Made by a program: the position numbers and the translations under genes. From positions 3,521,877-3,585,876 of the forward strand of contig OZ036002.1 of NCBI GenBank assembly GCA_964035015.1: a DNA stretch of 64,000 bases, written 5' to 3'. Shown here in pieces: positions 45,173-56,883 of this stretch; within the stretch, counting starts at the first letter, position 1, and every line of letters begins with the position of its first letter. Below the pieces are notes generated by a model, which saw only the letters and a program-made list of their open reading frames with translations, ran no database searches and was not told where the DNA came from. This stretch comes from Corallium rubrum. Lineage: Eukaryota > Cnidaria > Anthozoa > Scleralcyonacea > Coralliidae.

Positions 45173-47190
45173 TCTCTGCTTCAAATTGTTTTCCTCGAGT
45201 GAACATTCAATTACAGTTTGTTGATTAGGGCTACTATCTTCTCTAAAAGCATTTCAAATCAGGCATTTTTTCCATAAAATAACAAGCAATTGTCAAAACT
45301 GTTGTCAAAAAGAATGTACTTTAATTGCCTTTAATTGTTTCTGTATGCATTTACACAGGTGTGACAACAGTCTTTTACAACTGCCGACATGCTTGCTGAA
45401 GTGTGTCGAAGTAATTGCCAAAACAATCTACAGTGATTTCATTATGTTCCTTGGCAGAAACAATTGCTGAGGCAAAGTAGCAAATTTTGAAAAGACCAGC
45501 AATTATTTTGCCAAGGTAAAAATAGTTAAATTATGAGAACTGTGATTGGACAGTCATTGTCAGTCAGCATTGTGCTGACCTATGAATGCCTGTTATTAAT
45601 GTTATAATTAACTTATTCTATAAACTTATGCCTGTTTGTTTTGTAATTAATATACTGTGAATTACTTAAGGTTACTTAAGGTAAAGATGCAGGAGGCAAA
45701 TTCTAATCAAGGAAATAGTAGATCCAAGGTAAAAATTGAGATAGCGTTTTAATAATGAATAAAAATTGTAAGAATTGCCCTTATTAGTGTGTGTTTAAAG
45801 TGTTTAAAATGTCTAGTAGTATATACATGTATAATTCTTAGCTGACATATTTTATTTATTTTAGTCGCCAAATAATGATGATGGCAATGAAAGCGGTAAA
45901 AACAAGCTTGATGAAGAGAGAGGTGGCAGTGGTGAAAATGTTTGTGCTGGTGCAGATAATAGTGGTGGTGATGGTAATGGTGATGATGGTGATGGTAATG
46001 GTGGTGGTGGTGGGTAAGTTTAATATCAAATAAAAATATTGTTCACAAAATGAAAATATAAAGTAATTAATTTTGTTGTTAGAGTGCTGAGTTCAAGTTT
46101 GGGTTCACTAATTATTCTTTTTATCTATTTTATACATGTAGTTGGACTCCATTTATTGCAGCGGCTGCTGGAGCTGGGGCTCTTGTTGCAGCTGCACCTC
46201 TTGTTGCTGCAGCAGCAGGCTTTACGTCCGCAGGGATAGGGGCTGGTACTATAGCAGCATCAATGATGTCAGCTTCTGCTACTGCTGGTGGAGGTGGGGT
46301 AGTTTCTGGTGGTCTTGTAGCAACATTACAAGCTGTAGGTGCCACAGGTAGCTTGGCTGCAGCTGGTTCTACAGTTACCGGTACTGTAGGGGCAGTTGGT
46401 GCAGCTATGGGAGCTGCTTTTTATAAGTTTTTTGGGAATGGAAAACCTGGCAATGATGGAAAACCTGGCAATGATGGAAAACCTGGCAATGATGGAAAAC
46501 CTGGCAAAGATGGAAAATCTAATGACAAAGGTGGAAAATCTGGTGACAAAGATGGAAAACCTGGCAAAGATGGAAAATCTGGCAAAGATGGAAAATCTGG
46601 CAATGATGGGAAATTTGGCAATGATGGAAAATCTAGTGGCAATGATGGAAAATCTGGCAAGAATGGAAAAGATGGAAATGACGATACTCTGGGAAATATT
46701 TGGATTCTTGGAAATCCTGGTAATGATATAAAATGTGGAAACAATGATACTGCTAAAAATGATGGAATTCCTGAAAATAGTAAAACTCTTAAAAACATTG
46801 GCAATCCTGGAAATGATGGAAATTTTGAAAAAGGTGGAAATCTTGAAAATGAGGGAAAGTTTAGAAATGATCATGAAAAACTTGAAAGAGAAGGAAATAA
46901 GGGGGAAATGGCTGAAAATGATGATGGTGCCGATAGGAGAGCGAATGAAAATATTGATATCACAGTGCAAGCTACTCACAAGAAAGGTGGAAGACATAGG
47001 CAGCCAACAGAACATGACGATGAAGAAAATGACGAAGAGTCTACATTTGTGAAGACAGTGGTATTCAAGAAATAAGCATATGCAACTAAGATTTCTTGTA
47101 CCGATTTATTGTATATTATAAGAGTAGTTTTGTTTTTCCATTACTTGTCACTTTACGTGTTATACAATACTTGTAAAAATCCTTGGTCAT
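45173..47190 (+). repeat. Segmental duplication, copy A
   Basis: Sequence from CTCTGCTTCAAATTG onward is collinear with 60398 onward, through non-coding DNA, both introns and the gene. Identity is high even in introns, so the duplication is fairly recent. Homology breaks after ACAATACTT (about 47172) where copy B has extra DNA, and resumes at TTGGTCATTTTT. Confidence 0.9.
45687..47075 (+). CDS. IFI6/IFI27-like membrane protein with collagen-like domain (374 aa)
   Basis: Join 45687-45728, 45865-46013, 46142-47075, with GT-AG junctions in phases 0 and 2. Residues 1-14 are Asn/Gln-rich and 15-64 Asp/Gly-rich. From W65 to about 160 runs a Gly/Ala-rich hydrophobic segment with SAGIGAGTIAASMMSAS and VATLQAVGATG, the signature of the IFI6/IFI27 (ISG12) family, whose vertebrate members are interferon-induced mitochondrial or nuclear-envelope proteins. 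Residues about 162-246 are Gly-X-Y triplets (GKPGND repeats), collagen-like. The tail is Asn/Glu/Lys-rich. Function is inferred only from the family; the collagen-like fusion is unusual. The start is chosen because the two small exons are conserved in copy 2. Confidence 0.82.
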
Positions 47191-47340
47191 TTTTAAGAAT
47201 TTTTTGCGAGAGATTTTTGGGAGAATCATTCAATTTGATGTTTTGGTCAGTTTACAAACTGATAATGTCTGACAAAAGATATTTTAATCCGCAAAAAAAT
47301 GAATTTTAATATTTTAGATTCTGATTTCTGAGCCAAGGGA
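47076..47340 (+). other. 3' flank of the IFI27-like gene
   Basis: The presumed 3' UTR is shared with copy B up to about 47172. No AATAAA lies close to the stop. The frame 47109-47309 has no motif. Confidence 0.4.
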
Positions 47341-47349
47341 GAAGACCGG

Positions 47350-47590
47350 GGGCACATAGGCGTACGGGCACAAATTTATAGGGCGGCGGAGAACACTTTG
47401 CCCGACTGAAACAGAAATTGCCCGACTTTTGATATAAAAAAAGCACCTTTTCCTTTTTTCATCCTATTTTTAATTTTTTTCCCTATATTTTTTGCCCGAC
47501 TTAGGTTGAAATATTCCCCGACTTAAGCAACATTCCCATTCATCTAGGGGGGGCAGCTGCCCCCCCCCCCCGCCTTGTACGCCTATGGAC
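47350..47590. mobile_element. MITE with CATAGGCGTAC ends
   Basis: The left end CATAGGCGTACGGGCA is mirrored by TTGTACGCCTATG at the right. TTGCCCGACTT repeats several times inside, with a G/C-run near the right end. Confidence 0.55.
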
Positions 47591-48650
47591 TGGGGGTTTG
47601 CAAGTAGCCGCACACCCTGGATTAAATCTAATGTATTAACGTGTCCTCATCACATTCCAGTACTATTCACCTCGACTATTCAGTGTTTCCACTTCGCAGG
47701 AAATTTCCTGACTTGAAAAGGAAATTTTCAGGATGAGTTAAAATCTCAAGAAAATCAGGAAATCTCAAAAAATCTATAAGTGGATCGAGAAAATTTTAAA
47801 GAAATTTTAACCTTTTAACGTGCATTTTCGGAATTTTTGGCTTTCTGTTGTATGGGGTTATGAAGTAACCAAGGAAGCAAAAAGAAGATTGCCCTGCGCG
47901 CATGCTTGACGAAGAACAAACAGTTTGAAATGCGATATGGGGGGCCTAACGCAGAGTGTGGAAAGACAGGCGAGGCTGGCGAGCATTGTCACATGGACAA
48001 GCAAAGCCGCAAAGTCAATCGGAACGGGGTATCAATTATCATCGACGAATCAGCGGACTCCAGGGACCCAGAGCTCTGGGTGAAAAGTTATCACGTGATA
48101 ATGTCAAAATAAAATTTCAGGAAATTTCAGGAATCAGGAAAACAAGCACGGAAATCTGGATTTCGGTTGTTGAAGCACTGCGACTATTTAATACTTCAGT
48201 CTTCACTTGTACAATCAATATGGAGTAAGTGTATTTCTTACGTGTATTATATAAAAGATTTTTGTCTATATTTTATAGAAGTTCATGTAATACGAATTTC
48301 GATATTTTGAAGTTCGAATGTTGGATTTCCTCTGGTTCGATTCGAAGTTCAGCTTTGCGCCGTTCTTTGGCTGCGTAGTTGGTAATTTCGAATTGCAGAA
48401 TGATTACATGTACAACATTTTTTCCGAAAAAAATCGTATCAAAAGACATATTTATTCAAACAACAACATAAATACCAGATTTGGTATATAAGATACATAC
48501 ATATAACATATAAACTAAACTACGTGCTCAACTATAAACTTTCAAAACTTGTTAAAACATTAAAACAGTATTTAGCTACCAAAGTCATAATTGTTTTGTC
48601 TTGCATAGCAATGACATACATAAAAAGGTCTTGGTAGCTAAATTTAGAAA
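47591..48650. other. Intergenic sequence, nothing firm recognised
   Basis: GGAAATTTCCTGA and AATTTCAGGAA motifs recur in 47690-48140 and may mark a decayed repeat. The frames 47906-48228 show no domain. Confidence 0.35.
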
Positions 48651-48657
48651 ACGAGTT

Positions 48658-50883
48658 ATTACTCGGGCTACCTGTACAGGGTAGCCGAGTCTAGGTTTCG
48701 GCTCTGTTATTATTATTATTTTTTGTGTCGACAAATTGCAATTATTGCATCATCCCGATAGGCTTTGCGAAACCACGCCGGTGTATATATCATGGCTGAT
48801 GATTTTCATGCAGGAGCGTGCAGGAGGGAGTCGTACGTTTTTTCTCTCCTGACGGCCTTTGGTTGTGTTGTTCGAAGTGAATTTGTGTTTTAATGATAAA
48901 CACGCTCACAATGCTTACAATAGACTATAGTAGACCTGGATTGGTGGGCGATCTCGATAACCGTACGCTGAAAATGTGTAGTACTCGATCAAACTTTATA
49001 CGAAAATTCTCGATCAATGTGTTCTCGATCAATTTACATGATCTTACATGTGTTAATATTAATTAAATTGTCCTGAAAATGTTGCTCAAGTGCTGTAAAT
49101 CAAAGAACAAGGAAAGTTGATAAAGCCAACTTGCAAGTGAAAGGTAAACATGCTGTGTTTTACATCTTCAATCATCGAGGTTGACATTTAACTGAACTGA
49201 CTTGTCTGTGAATGCTGTATGTGGTTTCCTTTATTTTTGCTTGTATTGTTTATTATTGTAATTAAACACTTTATACATTACTTTCGTCAAGTGTGTATTA
49301 TTGTTTGGGTACACCATTACGGCCGCCATTTCAATGTTTTGGACACCAGTATGGCCACCAATCCACCATTTCAATATTTTGGCACACCAGTATAGCCACC
49401 AATTATGCCACCAATCCACCATTTCAATGTTTTGGCACACCAGTATGGCCACCATTTCAATGTTTTGGCACACCAGTATGGCCACCATTTCAATGTTTTG
49501 GCACACCAGTATGGCCACCATTTCAATGTTTTGGCACACCAGTATGGCCACCATTTCAATGTTTTGGCACACCAGTATGGCCACCATTTCAATGTTTTGG
49601 CACACCAGTATGGCCACCATTTCAATGTTATGGCACACCAATATGGCCACCATTTCAATGTTTTGGCACACCAGTATGGCCACCATTTCAATGTCTTGGC
49701 ACACCAGTATGGCCACCATTTCATTGTTTTGTGCACCCATATGGCTACCATTTCAATGTTTTGGCACACCAGTATGGCCACCATTTCAATGTTTTGGTAC
49801 ACGAGTATGGCCACCATCTCAATGTTTTGCTACACTAGTATGGTCACCATTTCAATGTTTTGCTACACTAGTATGGCCACCATTTCATTGTTTTGCTACG
49901 CCAGTATGGCCACCATTTCATTGTTTTGGTACACCAGTATGGCCACCATTTCATTGTATTGGTATGCCAGTATGGGCACCATTTCATTGTTTTGGTACAC
50001 CAGTATGGCCACCATTTCATTGTATTGGTATGCCAGTATGGGCACCATTTTATTGTTTTGGTACACCAGTATGGCCACCATTTCATTGTATTGGTACGCT
50101 AGTATGGCCACCATTTCATTGTTTTAGTACCCCAGTATGGCCACCATTTCATTGTTTTGGTACACCAGTATGGCCACCATTTCATTGTATTGATATGCCA
50201 GTATGGGCACCATTTCATTGTTTTGGTACACCAGTATGGCCACCATTTCATTGTTTTGATACGCCAGTATGGCCACCATTTCATTGTTTTAGTAACACCA
50301 GTATGACCACCATTTCATTGTTTTGGTATACCAGTATGGTCACCATTTCATTGTTTTGGTACACCAGTATGGCCACCATTTCATTGTATTGGTATGCCAG
50401 TATGGGCACCATTTTATTGTTTTGGTACACCAGTATGGCCACCATTTCATTGTATTGGTACGCTAGTATGGCCACCATTTCATTGTTTTAGTACCCCAGT
50501 ATGGCCACCATTTCATTGTTTTGGTACACCAGTATGGCCACCATTTCATTGTATTGATACGCCAGTATGGGCACCATTTCATTGTTTTGGTACACCAGTA
50601 TGGCCACCATTTCATTGTTTTGATACGCCAGTATGGCCACCATTTCATTGTTTTAGTAACACCAGTATGACCACCATTTCATTGTTTTGGTATACCAGTA
50701 TGGTCACCATTTCATTGTTTTGGTACACCAGTATGGCCACCATCTCAATGTTTTGCTACACCAGTATGGCTAGGTTTCACCTTGGTTTCTGTGTTTTTAT
50801 TGTTCATAGTTCATATTAATCTTCTTTGTTAATATGTTGTATATATTTTAAGTAGCCCGAGTTTACGCCTAGCGGGCGTCTTG
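48658..50883 (+). mobile_element. Helentron/HINE-like element, long copy with internal minisatellite
   Basis: The 5' end TTACTCGGGCTACCTG and adjoining GGTAGCCGAGTCTAGGTTT match the short copy at 36797. The 3' end AGTAGCCCGAGTTTACGCC plus hairpin plus CTTG matches its 3' end. Subterminal inverted repeats, a central tandem array and a 3' hairpin without TIR-type ends are the known plan of Helentron-associated HINE/DINE elements. Assignment by structure only. Confidence 0.55.
49310..50775. repeat. 33-bp minisatellite, about 44 copies
   Basis: The unit TTTCAATGTTTTGGCACACC plus AGTATGGCCACCA dominates the left third. A CATTG/GGTAC variant fills the rest. A higher-order block of about 364 bp (marked by AGTAACACCAGTATGACC at about 50291 and 50655) is duplicated. 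Because 33 is divisible by three and the unit lacks stops, long frames appear on both strands; they are not genes. Confidence 0.95.
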
Positions 50884-50893
50884 TTTATTTTAC

Positions 50894-51257
50894 AGCAGGC
50901 ACGTAGCCAGGATTTTGAAAGGGGGGAGCCGAAATCAAAATAAATTTTTAGGGGGGTCCGGGGGCATGCCTCCCCGGGAAATTTTGAAATCGAGAGTCGC
51001 TGAAATGCCATTTCCTGGCTTTTGGAGGAAGATTTTACAGACTCTAAAAGTTAAAAAACGTCATAAAATACTCAAAAAAAAGCAAACGTCACATAGATAC
51101 TCAAAATGCATACACTCAGTAGATTGAATACACTGTTTCCAGTTTATTTCCTGACACAATTCATATTGCATCAGTTTTGTAGTTATATGTCTGTCGTTTT
51201 ATATCCAAAGGGGGGGAGCCGCGGCTCCCACGGCTCCCCCCCTGGCTACGTCCCTGA
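50894..51257. mobile_element. G-rich hAT-like non-autonomous element, copy 1
   Basis: The left end CAGGCACGTAGCCAGG is mirrored by CCTGGCTACGTCCCTG at the right. The interior contains GGGGGGTCCGGGGGCATGC and CCGGGAAATTTTGAAAT, repeated at 56881-57222. No clear target duplication. Confidence 0.65.
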
Positions 51258-51324
51258 ACTAAACCAATTCTTCTTTGTACATTTGGTTTATGCGAGTTTC
51301 AAAACCAAGGTGAGATCCTAATCA

Positions 51325-51895
51325 ATCGCGTGAGCCCGGTTAACTGGGCTAGCCCGGCTCATAAGCCTGGCACATGGACAGGGCTGGCTCGGTGAACCGG
51401 GCTAGCCCGCTTTATATATAAAATGCATGTTGTTTTAACATTTCGATGCATGGCAAGCGGGCTAGCCCGGTGAAAAACTGTTGAACTCGCTTCGATACGC
51501 GTTCGTTTGCTTGAATGTGTGAATAAATAGTGCTGAAAGGAACTGAAATAGAACATCAACGTTGTGTGTGTTTCGTGATCAAAGCGAAGATTTAATAAAT
51601 TAATTAGTCTTCGTGAAGACGCTTTCCTGGGTTATAGCAAAGACTTTATTGACAATCGTTTTATTAAGGTGGGCTTACAAGATAAATAATAGCCTAATTA
51701 GTGTAAAACTGAAGTAAAACTAACGCAACTTTGCCCTTATTTTACTTGATAATTGCGAATTTCGGCCTGAAATCATCCCGGCTTACCTGGCTATAGCCCG
51801 CTCCATGTGATCGTTTCGTAAACTCATCCCGGCAGTTAACCGGGCTAGTTCGGTTAACCGGGCCAGCCCGGTCCATGTAATCGCCCTCTAAGTCG
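51325..51895. mobile_element. Element with GGGCTAGCCCGG-rich inverted ends
   Basis: The left end has AGCCCGGTTAACTGGGCTAG and several GGGCTAGCCCG palindromes. The right end has TTAACCGGGCTAGTTCGGTT and GGCCAGCCCGGTCCATGT. These form inverted terminal regions of a roughly 570-bp MITE. Confidence 0.55.
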
Positions 51896-52587
51896 AGTGA
51901 ATATTGCCAAATATTAGGGATCTTAAGATGCTAGGACGACGACGGCGAGTCACGGTTGACTGACTAATATATTTGATCTCTGAAGCTAGTTTAACGACTT
52001 CCAAAAACGCCCCAGTATTAATTGCTAAAGTGCATGCTTGTGGTGTCTGTATTGAAGTCAATCTTCAGCAACAGTTCTCGAGTAGTTTACACTTTACCGT
52101 ACTCGAGTCATCACTGCATGTGTCAGGTTAGTGTATAAAGCTAGGCAACAAACACGTTAGTGGGTCGGTAAGCGTATAAAATAAGCGGTAAACACAGTTA
52201 CTGATTAGGGTTAGGGTTTTTGTTTGGGTTAGGTCATCAAATTAATCTCGCTTGGTGGCATAGGAATCGCTGAATTACTCGGGTACGGTAAACTGTAAAA
52301 TTTCCCAGTTCTCATCTTTTGGCCGTTGACGTCGTGCTGAAGACATGAAAATGCTCTAAATGGCGTTGTATAAATAACGAGGACGGTGTCGAGATTACTC
52401 TGGGAACTACAAATTATTCATTCTCTTTGTTTTGCAAAAATAATTCTTTTATTTCAAGGACGTTGTCTTTCAGGTTGACGTCGTAGATCTTAAGGTCCCT
52501 AATACTTATAAAATACCCAGCCACTATTCTTTACCGCGGTATTACCACATAGTTATATATACAGCATTCGTTGACATTACTCTCCGT

Positions 52588-52725
52588 ATATAGCTCGGTG
52601 GCCAGAGCATGCATTGCACTAGTATAATCGCAGGGTCGCGGTTCAATTATATGTACTAGCCAGAAAGTCTTGATGTTGCATTTTTGCAACTGGTTGCAGT
52701 TTACTTCTAATATTTACTTATAAGT
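52588..52725 (+). mobile_element. Degenerate tRNA-derived SINE
   Basis: TAGCTCGGTGGCCAGAGC (A-box region) and CGGTTCAATTA (decayed B box) are followed by GCATTTTTGCAACTGGTTGC, the tail seen in the palindromic SINE at 23.3 kb. Confidence 0.55.
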
Positions 52726-53215
52726 TGGCAACATATATATTTGTTTCAAAAAATATTTGTATTGTAAACTATACCTTTACTGCTATTAAGGGATATATTT
52801 GCATCGTTCCGCATATTGTGTTGGGAACTTCAAAACAATTCATGAAGTCCTCATTCAATATTCAAAAGACAATGACAGCGGATTCAATACAATCAGTTTC
52901 CTTCAACAGTATAGAAAAGAATGGTTTACAATAGTATTATTTATTCTATTATGTTAGCCGACAGATACGATCAACTTCCTTCAGCAGTAAATTATTTTTA
53001 GTATTGACTATTGTACACATTCAAATTTACTGCTGAAGGAACTTCATCGTAAATTGGTCCTCTGCATTGATCGGATGCCATATAAATTGTGTAACCTTAA
53101 TTAAAATAACAAGAACAGAGTATATCACAGCAGGCCCCTGCAGGTTCAGCTGTGTATTCTTAACTACAAAAGGAAAACCCGTGATGTAAAAAAAATGACA
53201 TCACGAGGGGCGAGA
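52726..53215. other. Intergenic sequence with one weak inverted repeat
   Basis: CTTCCTTCAGCAGTAAATTA at about 52975 faces TAAATTTACTGCTGAAGGAA... in shorter form near 53023. Nothing else is supportable. Confidence 0.35.
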
Positions 53216-53299
53216 ATGGTTGATAAATTTGGTGTGCTTCTGACCCTCTTGATCATTCTGCTGAGAGGTGCGACAGAGAAGAATCAGAAGACAACTTAG
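53216..53299 (+). CDS. Candidate small ORF with signal-peptide-like sequence (27 aa)
   Basis: MVDKFGVLLTLLIILLRG is a short charged start with a hydrophobic core, as in signal peptides. It continues ATEKNQKTT to a stop. It could be a micropeptide or the fossil of a first exon, and I see no convincing donor within it. Chance occurrence is likely at this length. Confidence 0.18.
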   Translation: MVDKFGVLLTLLIILLRGATEKNQKTT

Positions 53300-54590
53300 A
53301 AGACACGACTTAAACTGAAAAGGTAAAGGTTCTTAACAATATACTGTAAATTGATTTTCTTCGGATTCAAAGTCTGCATGGGCGTTTTTTTCAAAAAAAC
53401 GATAAACGGGGCGGCCGTCTGGCGAATGAGAGAGAAACAACACGCAACGAAGGCAAAATAGAAAGTGGGTGTTGATGTGAAATAACTAAATGCATCTATT
53501 ATCTTTCTTAGCTGCGGTTTGTTGTTGGGATTATGAATTTAAGCAGTGAAATGCATATTACTAGCTACTAATAAGAAACGCTTGCTACGCAGGCTAGAAT
53601 ATTACCAAAATATCAAAATTCGAATAACGTTACACGATTCAGCAAGCCCACACTAGTGTTGCAATTTCAGACTACAAAATGTAAAACATGAAGTTATCAG
53701 AAATAATTCAATGAGGACAATTATAGAATCTTGAGCGTATATTGCTATAAGAAACTTGACAATGAAAGATATTACTTTAGGAAACAGTTAAAAATGAACT
53801 ATATCACTATATTATCGTTAATTAGCACTAGAACTCCATTTTAATGTAGATGATCCACGAACATTAAAATCAATATGTATCAAATGCAACCAGGCTCGTG
53901 ATCTAACAAAATTGATATCGTGTTGTTCCTAGCTTAATATCTGTATTAATTATTATATGTATAATTTAGTTGTTTATGTTGTAATCTTTATACAAGGACC
54001 GCAGTAATTGACGTATAAGCTATTGCCCTGCCAGTTGTTCGTGTCGTTGTCTGTGTATGTTTAATACAGTGCATCACGTCTGCATGCTGCAAACCAAATT
54101 ACGGTATGCAGTTAAACTATTTAAATGAAAACGGTACTATATGGTTGGCATCTGAAAATTAAGTTAAGATTCATCATTACCGACTTCGTCTAGATTGACC
54201 AGAAGCCATTTGTATTCGAAAGTTTCTCGAAATACATCCCTCAGAATTTAACGAAATTTACGAGGAACATTATTTAGAATATCTTCGGATTTCTATGAAT
54301 AGAGGGGTATGTGAATAGAGGGGAGAAAAATGCAAACGCTAAAGACATTCGCCAAATTGATTCAAAATAACACTAGTCTTCTAACGACCAGCCGTGTGGC
54401 CAGTTAAGTGAACTTAATGTAACGTAATTTACGAGGAATGGTATTTCGTACTATTTTCTTTCTATCCGTGAAAATAAATGTGTCTACCTCGGAAGAAAGT
54501 TCATGAAAACTGAAACCATTTGCCAAAGATTCAGAACTGACAAACTGTAGTAAAAGCGTTGCGAAAAAGTCGAAAATATATGCTAGGCTC
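53300..54590. other. Intergenic sequence, nothing recognised
   Basis: No supported frames, palindromes or tandem repeats. AT-rich. Confidence 0.4.
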
Positions 54591-55529
54591 GATTTCCGCC
54601 TTATCTCGACTCGCGGGACTTTACCCGCCCTCTACGAACGGTGGACGCGTGAGCGGCTTGTTATGTCTGTGGGTAATTTTCACAAGGCAAAGATATTTTT
54701 GTCATTCATCCAACCAACACTATAAACAGAGTCAGTGAACGATAAATCGCAGATGTTTGAAATGGCGGAAATGCAGCAAAAACACGACTTATAATTCAGT
54801 GATCTTCGTGAACTGAAGCAAGGTGCAATCTTTTCTTATGGACATCTTTAATCAACAATTAGGCCCGCCATTTCACGAAGGCAACAAAGGGTATTTAATA
54901 ATGTAAATAAACAATCTGACATTCACCAGGTTCAATTCGCTTTTTAGCATCTTCGTCGTTCTATAAATCGTCGCCGAACTCTGCCGTGATTCAAACTGAC
55001 TTGAGAAACCGCATCTGATCTGATCATCTTCCATGAAAGAAATCAAAGGCGAAATCGCAGTTGTGATTGATTTCGAGTTAGGTTTACGTCATCAACAAAC
55101 TATTGACGCTGACTGAAATATCAGTGATTTTCCTGACCTAGTAGGCTAAATGGCAAACACAAGAGGCCACTGGTAACGGTCACGTTGCAAATCTTTTAAA
55201 AAAATAATCTTCAAAAGCTTCGAAATTCGGCCGCCACTTTGGGCTGTCACGATATTAATTTATACAAATGTTCAATAATATATTGCCTGCTGAAAATGTG
55301 CAGGCGCATTTGTGATTGGTGGAAATTGACAATGACAAGCTCATGAGCCCAGCCGCGATTTCGGGGGCGGGTCGCAGACCGAAATAAGGCTGGAAAACCG
55401 GGTTATAAATCCATGTCCTATATTCACGAATTTATTGGTTAGGATTAGGGTGTGTGTTGGAGTCAGGCTTTCATGAAGACCTGGGTTATTTAGGACATGG
55501 AATTATTACCGAAAATCGAGCCTAAAAAT
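54591..55529. mobile_element. TIR element with TAGGCTCGATTTCC ends
   Basis: Left TAGGCTCGATTTCC and right AATCGAGCCTA are complementary in the core. Flanks AATATATGC and AAAATATGC agree at 8 of 9, suggesting a 9-bp duplication. The subterminal CCGCCTTATCTCG block pairs with CGAAATAAGGCTGG. Related to the mini-palindrome at 22998-23088. Confidence 0.6.
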
Positions 55530-55653
55530 ATGCATGACCCCACGATACGCATATGCATGTTATATAGTTCATAAAAACTTCGAAAGATAATTCCTCGAAA
55601 GTGTTCGCTGATATCATTGTGATAACATTTACGTATATTGTTTTTGCGATTTA

Positions 55654-56754
55654 AGGTGGCTCCCTATATAAATACGCGCTATTTCATACGCTCATTATCT
55701 AATGTTATTCACAAGTTTAAAAATTTGTTACATAAATACTAACTAGACCTTACTATAGCAGAACTATCGCAGATATAAAATATCTATCAAAAAGTTCAAT
55801 TATTTGTGTTACCATGGTAATAATGACGTTGGACCAGAAAAGATCCATACTCCCATACTACCCCCCCACCCCCCCACCCCCCACCCCACCCACCCCCCCT
55901 CCCTCCAACACGGAAGAAATTTTCGCTGTCCGGAGGGGGGACATCACTTTAGAAATATCAAAATATTAAACTGGTAAGTAAACATAACTTTTAACAATAA
56001 GATTTAATAAGTCATAGATACATAACAAGTACAAAACTATATAAGTTGTCTAAAATATCAACAGAAAATAGAAATATCAACGAGCCATTTTCCAGTCAAT
56101 ATCAAGCGGGACTTAAGTCGTAACCTTAGCAACCTACACAGGAAGTCTGGACAGGAAGTCCCGCTTGGTGACTGGAAAATCGTTCGATTTCGATAGGAAA
56201 TCTGGGCCTTTCTACTCTGTATTCGCAAGGATAAAACTGCAAATTTTTCAAAAAACCGCTGACAAAAAAAAACGATGTCCGAAGGGGGAGAGGGGGGGAC
56301 CCGTTTGACATTTCCTCCGTGGGGGGGGGGGGTAGGGGGGTAGGAATGGATCTTTTCTGGACCCATTTTCAAATATTGCCCAATTGAAGCGGCATGTCTT
56401 CAGTTTGCTTCGATAAAATTTTTTAAAATTGCTGATATGATAGATACTGTTGTGGAGAATATCCATGTACAAAATCAGAGAGGGGTTGTATGGACAGATT
56501 TTTCGCTATAAAAATTATCGATTTAAAAAAGTTCTGTCTTATGAAATTTTTTTAAATTATATACACTTTAGAACTTTTTATAAACTTTATTTACAAAATT
56601 TTAGCAAAATTCACCGAAGAAAACGTCTACAAGTCTAACATATATGTCGACGCGGTCATAGAATATCGAACCGACAAGATCGCTATTTACGCATGCGTAG
56701 CGATACTATTTCTAGTCACCAGTCCCCTATTGAAATTACCGTAGGGAGCCACCT
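55654..56754. mobile_element. TTAA-flanked TIR element (about 1.1 kb)
   Basis: The left TTAAGGTGGCTCCCTA is mirrored by TAGGGAGCCACCTTAA, so GGTGGCTCCC ends sit between TTAA copies, as for piggyBac or Kolobok elements. The interior has a second inverted layer (AGATCC with C-runs at about 55842-55905 against G-runs and GGATCTTTTCTGG at about 56318-56360). No transposase frame. Confidence 0.6.
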
Positions 56755-56807
56755 TAAATTGTTCTCTCTGTTGCTCTCGGTTTTCTTCATCCTCTAGCGG
56801 CTTTAAA

Positions 56808-56813
<6 letters not shown>

Positions 56814-56881
<68 letters not shown>
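56814..56881. repeat. TA dinucleotide microsatellite
   Basis: About 34 uninterrupted TA units directly abut the left end of the hAT-like copy 2. A likely slippage and assembly problem point. Confidence 0.95.

Positions 56882-56883
<2 letters not shown>

Noticed and set aside
46326-47015. Minus-strand frame of 229 codons rich in ARFSIIARFS
   Set aside because: Antisense shadow of the Gly-X-Y coding repeat of the IFI27-like gene.
49231-50819. Long open frames on both strands (up to 396 codons)
   Set aside because: They are forced by a 33-bp tandem unit without stops; all frames give repetitive low-complexity peptides.
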